Shown piece by piece: positions 60,412-64,000 of a DNA stretch of 64,000 nt. Origin of the DNA: CAZQFV01 sp964592645 (GTDB lineage: Bacteria; Chloroflexota; Chloroflexia; DTKN01). Within the stretch, counting starts at the first letter, position 1, and each line of letters begins with the position of its first letter. Below the pieces are notes generated by a model. The model searched no databases and was not told where the DNA came from. It worked only from the letters and a program-made list of their open reading frames with translations. Made by a program: the position numbers and the translations under genes. The DNA lies in assembly GCA_964592645.1 (NCBI GenBank), contig CAZQFV010000010.1:67074-131073 (forward strand), in the 5' to 3' direction.

Positions 60412-60440
60412 TTGACAGAACGGGCCTTCTCATGTATAAT
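60412..60440 (+). promoter_or_regulatory. Consensus promoter of the arsR-oxidoreductase operon
   Basis: A perfect TTGACA (60412-60417), a 17 bp spacer, and a perfect TATAAT (60435-60440). The strong match suggests high basal expression if not repressed. Confidence 0.85.
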
Positions 60441-60455
60441 TGCGGCGGAGCATCT

Positions 60456-60471
60456 AAATATCTGAATATTT
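60456..60471 (+). promoter_or_regulatory. Palindromic operator, probably for the ArsR-type regulator
   Basis: AAATAT (60456-60461), CTGA, ATATTT (60466-60471) form a perfect 6-4-6 palindrome 16 bp after the -10 box and 11 bp before the arsR ATG. AT-rich inverted repeats of this kind are usual binding sites for ArsR/SmtB proteins. Occupation would block the transcription start. Confidence 0.7.
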
Positions 60472-60482
60472 GAGGAGTTGAT

Positions 60483-60830
60483 ATGGTCGAAGCAGCGCTG
60501 GCGCGTCTGGAACCGGAAGTGAACCTGCTCCACTCCCACGTCTGCGAGGGGCTGGGCGACCCCAAGCGCGTGCTGATCCTGTACTTTCTGGACGACAGCC
60601 CGCACAGCGTGACCGAGGTGACCGAGGCCCTGGGCATCCCCCAGCCCACCACCTCGCACCACTTGAAGGTCCTGCGCGACCGCGGGCTGATCGTGGCCAA
60701 GAAAGAGGGCACGACCACCTTTTACTCCCTCGCCGACCACCGCATCATCGAGGCGTTGGACCTCATGCGGCAGATGCTGGCCGATATGCTCACCCAACGG
60801 GCCAGCGTGGTAACCTCTCCCGGCAGCTAA
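60483..60830 (+). CDS. ArsR/SmtB-family transcriptional repressor
   Basis: A 115-residue winged helix protein. It has LGDPKRVLILYFLDDSPHSVTEVTEALGIPQPTTSHHLKVLRDRGLIVAKKEGTTTFYSLADHRI, the classic ArsR helix-turn-helix and wing. The metal-binding motifs of arsenic or zinc sensors (CxC or ELCVCDL in helix alpha-3) are absent. One Cys at about residue 20 near HSHVCEGLG could join a different sensor site. It probably represses itself and the downstream oxidoreductase from the palindrome at 60456-60471. The gene is 33 bp upstream of the oxidoreductase. Confidence 0.88.
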   Translation: MVEAALARLEPEVNLLHSHVCEGLGDPKRVLILYFLDDSPHSVTEVTEALGIPQPTTSHHLKVLRDRGLIVAKKEGTTTFYSLADHRIIEALDLMRQMLADMLTQRASVVTSPGS

Positions 60831-60863
60831 ACAGGATCGACAGCACAAGAGGAGGATTGATCG

Positions 60864-63800
60864 ATGGCCAAACTGACCAAGGCGCAGCAAGAGTCACTTC
60901 GCGAAGTCTTCCACAACCGCTTCACGACCGATCCGCTGGAGTGCCGTATCTACGGCCATGATGTCGGCACGATGCCCCCGCTGATCCAACCGCTCATCGG
61001 CAAGGTCCAGGCCCAGGGCGTGGTCCAGCCCAAGGACGAGGAGGAGGTGGTCTGGCTGGTGAAGTGGTCGCGCCAGCAGCGCGTCCCGCTGGTGCCGCGC
61101 GGCAAGGCTACCTCGGGCTACGGCGGCGTCCTGCCGGTGAAGGGCGGTCTCATCGTCGATTTCTGGCGCATGCGCGGCATCTTGAGCACGGACCTGGAGG
61201 GCCAGACCGTCACCGTCCAGCCGGGCACTGTCTGGGAGGACCTGGAGCGACAGGTGCAGAAGCAGGGCCTGGCGCTGCGGCTCTATCCTTCGAGCGCCCC
61301 GTCCTCGACGGTGGGCGGCTGGCTGGCCCAGGGCGGCTACGGCTACGGCAGCTTCGAATACGGCGCCTTCCAGGACAATGTCATCGCGGCGCGGGTCGTC
61401 CTGCCGACCGGGGAGGTGCGCGAGTTCGCCGGCCCCGACCTGGCGCTCGTTTCGGATGCCGAAGGCACCACCGGCATCATCACGGCCATCACCCTGCGGC
61501 TGCGGCTGCTGGAGGAAGAGGTGGTGATCGGCGCGCGCTTTGGCCAGGCCCGCTGGCTGCGGGCGGCCATCGAGCAGGTGGTGCAGGAAAAGGTGCCGGT
61601 CTGGTCGATCAGCTTCATCAACCCGACGATGGCCCGGCTCAAGAACCAGCTCCCGCCCAAGCTGGAGCATGGCCACCCGGCAGAGGAGCGGCGCGTGCCG
61701 ATCCCGGAAGTCTACTGCACCGGCTTTGTCATCCCCGCCTCGCGCGAGGCCGAGGTCCGGCCGGCCCTGGAACGCATCTTCACCCAGAACGGGGGCGAGC
61801 GCTGCCCGGAGGACGTGGCCAAAGAGGAGTGGGAAGGCCGCTTCCAGATCATGCACGTCAAGCGCCTGGGTCCCTCGCTGATCCCGACCGAGGTGGTGGT
61901 CCCGCTGGAAAAGCTGGACGCCGTCCTGGACGATTTCGAGGCCAAGATCAAGCAGCCGCTGGCCGTCGAGGGGATGGTGGCCGGAGGCGAACGCCCGCAG
62001 GTCACCCTGCTGGGTTTCATCCCCCACGACGAGCGCACCCCGGCCTTCAACCTGGCCTACGGGCTAGCGCTCTCCGCCATCCAGCAGGCCAAGCGCCACG
62101 GCGGCCGGCCCTACACCACCGGCCTCTACTTCCGCCACGAGGCCGAGACGGTCCTGGGCAAGGAGCGGGTGCAGCAGTTGCAGGCGTTCAAGCGGCAAGT
62201 CGATCCCCAGGGGCTGATGAACCCCGGCAAGGTCGTAGGCGACGGGCTTCTGGGTACCTTCATGCGGGCGGCCGGGGCGATGGAACCGCTGGTGCGCCTG
62301 GTCGCCAACCCGGCCCGTGCTCCCCTGGGCGAGCGCATTGCCCGTTCCGGCCGGCGGGACATCCCGGACGAGGTGGCCTGGTACGCCTACACCTGTGCCC
62401 AGTGCGGCTACTGCGTCAACGAGTGCGACCAGTTCTACGGCCGCGGCTGGGAGTCCGAATCGCCGCGCGGCAAGTGGTTCCTGCTGCGCGAGTACATGGC
62501 CGGCCGGGCCCAGATGGATCAGGCCTTTGTCAACAAGTTCATTGCCTGCACGACGTGCGAGGTCTGCAACGTCGAATGCCCACTGGAGCTGCCCAACGAG
62601 CCCTCCTGGTTGCAAATGCGCGGCCACTTGATCCACGACAAGGACAAACTGACCCTGCCGGCTTTCGAGATCATGCGCGCCTCGCTCAAGAAAGAGCGCA
62701 ACATCTGGGCCTCGTACAGCCACGACCGGGCCAAGTGGGTGCCGCCCGACCTCTCGCCCAAGATCCGCTGGCGGGCCGAGGTGGGTTACTTCCCCGGCTG
62801 CACCGCATCCCTGGTCGAGCAGGACGTGGCCCAGGGCACGGCCCGCCTGCTGGACGCGGCCGGCATCGAGTTCACCTACATGGGCGACGGCGAGGCCTGC
62901 TGCGGCATCCCCATGCTGGTAGCCGGGATGTGGGAGACCTTTGAGGAGATCCTCCGCCACAACGTCCGCGGGATGAGCGAGCGCGGCGTCAAGACGGTGG
63001 TCACCTCCTGCCCGGCCTGCTGGCTGGTCTGGAAGGTCTATTACCCGGAGTGGGCCAAGAAGTTGGGGATCGACTACCCCTTCGAGACCAAACACTACTC
63101 GGAGCTCCTGGCCGAGCGCATCCAGAGCGGAGCGCTGCGCTTCACCCAGCCGGTGAACATGCGCGTCACCTGGCACGACTCCTGCCACATGGGCCGGGCC
63201 GGCGGCATCTACGAGCCGCCGCGGCAGGTGCTGACCGCCATCCCGGGCATCGAGTTCGTGGAGATGGAGCACAACCGCGACCACGCCCACTGCTGCGCCA
63301 GCGTCCTGACGTTGCTGGAGAACCCCGACACGGCCAAGGTCATCGGCGACCTGCGCGTCCGAGAAGCCGAGGAGACCGGGGCAGAGGCCATTGTCGCCTC
63401 TTGCCCCTGCTGCGAGGTGCAACTGCGGGTGACGGTGGAAAAGACCGGGCGCGACATCCCGGTCATCGACCTGGCCAACCTGGCCTCGCAGAGCTTGGGA
63501 CTGCCCACCTACGACCCCACCGGCTACGCCCTGGAGCAGTGGAAAACCTTTGAGGCGATGATCTGGCTGCTGAAACCGGAGGCCATGGCCGGGCTGATGG
63601 CCGGCCTGCTGCCGGAGATGATCGAGGCCATGCCGGCGCCCTTCCGGGGGATGATGAAGATGGTCAAGAACTCCCCCAAGCCGATCCGCGAGGCCATGAT
63701 CGCCATGATGAAGCCGCTGATGCCGCCGCTCTTCCCCATCCTGATGCCGGGGATGATGCCCAAGGTCATGCCGGCCATGCTCGAGGCGGTGGGCAAGGTC

Positions 63801-63956
63801 GTGCCGATGCCGCAGCACATGAAAGAGCAGATGCCCGACCTGATGCCGATGGCCATGGACAGCCTGCTGCCCAAGATGCTGCCGCTGGTCATCCCCCACT
63901 TTATGCCCAAGATGGTGGCCTACCTGCGCGGGGAGGATGGAGGGAAGAAAGAGTAA
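60864..63956 (+). CDS. Fused FAD/Fe-S oxidoreductase (GlcD-GlcF type) with Met/Pro-rich C-terminal tail
   Basis: A 1030-residue fusion. An FAD_binding_4 (PCMH) domain covers about 50-225 and an FAD-oxidase C-terminal part continues to about 455 (ending VDPQGLMNPGK). Two 4Fe-4S ferredoxin motifs follow: Cys511, 514, 517, 521 and Cys562, 565, 568, 572. Two CCG-type cysteine-rich domains come next (GYFPGCTAS...ACCGIP and HDSCHMGR...HCCAS), as in GlcF and HdrB. It probably oxidises a 2-hydroxy acid or similar substrate and passes electrons to a quinone or disulfide. From about residue 906 to the end the chain is rich in Met (25) and Pro (20) in 125 residues. An ArsR gene lies 33 bp upstream and they share a promoter. 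Confidence 0.85.
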   Translation: MAKLTKAQQESLREVFHNRFTTDPLECRIYGHDVGTMPPLIQPLIGKVQAQGVVQPKDEEEVVWLVKWSRQQRVPLVPRGKATSGYGGVLPVKGGLIVDFWRMRGILSTDLEGQTVTVQPGTVWEDLERQVQKQGLALRLYPSSAPSSTVGGWLAQGGYGYGSFEYGAFQDNVIAARVVLPTGEVREFAGPDLALVSDAEGTTGIITAITLRLRLLEEEVVIGARFGQARWLRAAIEQVVQEKVPVWSISFINPTMARLKNQLPPKLEHGHPAEERRVPIPEVYCTGFVIPASREAEVRPALERIFTQNGGERCPEDVAKEEWEGRFQIMHVKRLGPSLIPTEVVVPLEKLDAVLDDFEAKIKQPLAVEGMVAGGERPQVTLLGFIPHDERTPAFNLAYGLALSAIQQAKRHGGRPYTTGLYFRHEAETVLGKERVQQLQAFKRQVDPQGLMNPGKVVGDGLLGTFMRAAGAMEPLVRLVANPARAPLGERIARSGRRDIPDEVAWYAYTCAQCGYCVNECDQFYGRGWESESPRGKWFLLREYMAGRAQMDQAFVNKFIACTTCEVCNVECPLELPNEPSWLQMRGHLIHDKDKLTLPAFEIMRASLKKERNIWASYSHDRAKWVPPDLSPKIRWRAEVGYFPGCTASLVEQDVAQGTARLLDAAGIEFTYMGDGEACCGIPMLVAGMWETFEEILRHNVRGMSERGVKTVVTSCPACWLVWKVYYPEWAKKLGIDYPFETKHYSELLAERIQSGALRFTQPVNMRVTWHDSCHMGRAGGIYEPPRQVLTAIPGIEFVEMEHNRDHAHCCASVLTLLENPDTAKVIGDLRVREAEETGAEAIVASCPCCEVQLRVTVEKTGRDIPVIDLANLASQSLGLPTYDPTGYALEQWKTFEAMIWLLKPEAMAGLMAGLLPEMIEAMPAPFRGMMKMVKNSPKPIREAMIAMMKPLMPPLFPILMPGMMPKVMPAMLEAVGKVVPMPQHMKEQMPDLMPMAMDSLLPKMLPLVIPHFMPKMVAYLRGEDGGKKE

Positions 63957-64000
63957 CAAAAAAGGACCCAAGACGAAAGACGAAGGCACCAGATTCCCCG
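63957..64000. other. Window end with dispersed repeat
   Basis: The last 44 bases contain an A-rich run and an 'agacgaaagacgaaggcacc' patch of the CACGAAG class. No gene is seen and the window ends. Confidence 0.4.

Noticed and set aside
59766..60890. A single 374-residue minus-strand gene reading through 60890
   Set aside because: The upstream part is antisense to the arsR gene and its consensus promoter. Only the part from 60233 down resembles protein, and that is a chimera of truncated families.

Overview
The window is a GC-rich, gene-dense bacterial chromosome segment. It carries no phage, plasmid, insertion-sequence or CRISPR signature. The gene content fits a Chloroflexota member, probably Anaerolineae-like. 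Indicators are large secreted multidomain proteins with PKD and beta-propeller modules ending in a Y-L-P motif, LCP and WecA-type wall genes without LPS genes, an ECF sigma factor beside a DUF5667-type protein, a CxxC-x17-CxxC zinc-ribbon protein, and DUF6159, TolB and GH114 remnants. The taxonomic call is inference from recognised families; no rRNA or full marker set is present.

Layout. 1-484 is the start of a membrane-anchored MG2-like protein on the minus strand, cut by the window edge. 795-4269 is an acyl-CoA module (thiolase, 3-hydroxyacyl-CoA dehydrogenase, acyl-CoA dehydrogenase) followed by a convergent RecJ-like nuclease. 6200-16383 holds two large paralogous secreted proteins flanking an ABC ATPase. 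16537-21504 is a housekeeping run: M24 aminopeptidase, efp, xseA, xseB, ABC1/UbiB kinase. 21771-28187 holds a VCBS/CapA lipoprotein, an alkaline-phosphatase-superfamily enzyme, a decayed two-gene remnant, methylmalonyl-CoA mutase large subunit and a zinc-ribbon protein. 28355-40543 is a minus-strand block: LCP protein, recN, a WaaL-TPR giant, wecA-like, a lipoprotein, a small membrane protein, rph and a glycosyltransferase. recN, WaaL-TPR and wecA overlap end to start.

40872-43214 is a threonine-to-glycine operon (tdh-kbl). 43394-44764 holds a B3/4-domain protein and pth. 45008-46510 is a secreted papain-type protease that carries its own chagasin-like inhibitor domain. 46691-48325 is an ECF sigma factor with a DUF5667-like partner. 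48452-50212 is infC (apparent ATA start), rplT and a SpoU methyltransferase, with rpmI missing from its usual slot. 50303-53572 is a four-gene, ATGA-coupled DUF4129/DUF58 operon without its usual MoxR ATPase. 53573-58034 is a minus-strand run: smpB, cyclophilin lipoprotein, RsbT-like protein, chemoreceptor and glycosyltransferase. 58312-59067 is a YwaF-like membrane protein, followed by tRNA-Gly(TCC).

59289-60233 is a patchwork of three truncated gene fragments beside the tRNA. The window ends with an ArsR regulator, with a consensus promoter and a palindromic operator, driving a 1030-residue FAD/Fe-S oxidoreductase that ends in a methionine- and proline-rich tail of about 125 residues.

Intergenic gaps hold several families of imperfect inverted repeats. 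Vegetative promoters are recognisable as TTGACA-N17-TATAAT-like pairs at many gene starts. I found no clear-cut new multi-gene defence or biosynthetic system. The most unusual items are the Met/Pro-tailed oxidoreductase, the inhibitor-protease fusion, the chemoreceptor/RsbT-like pair, the three-fragment scar, and the infC-rplT arrangement.
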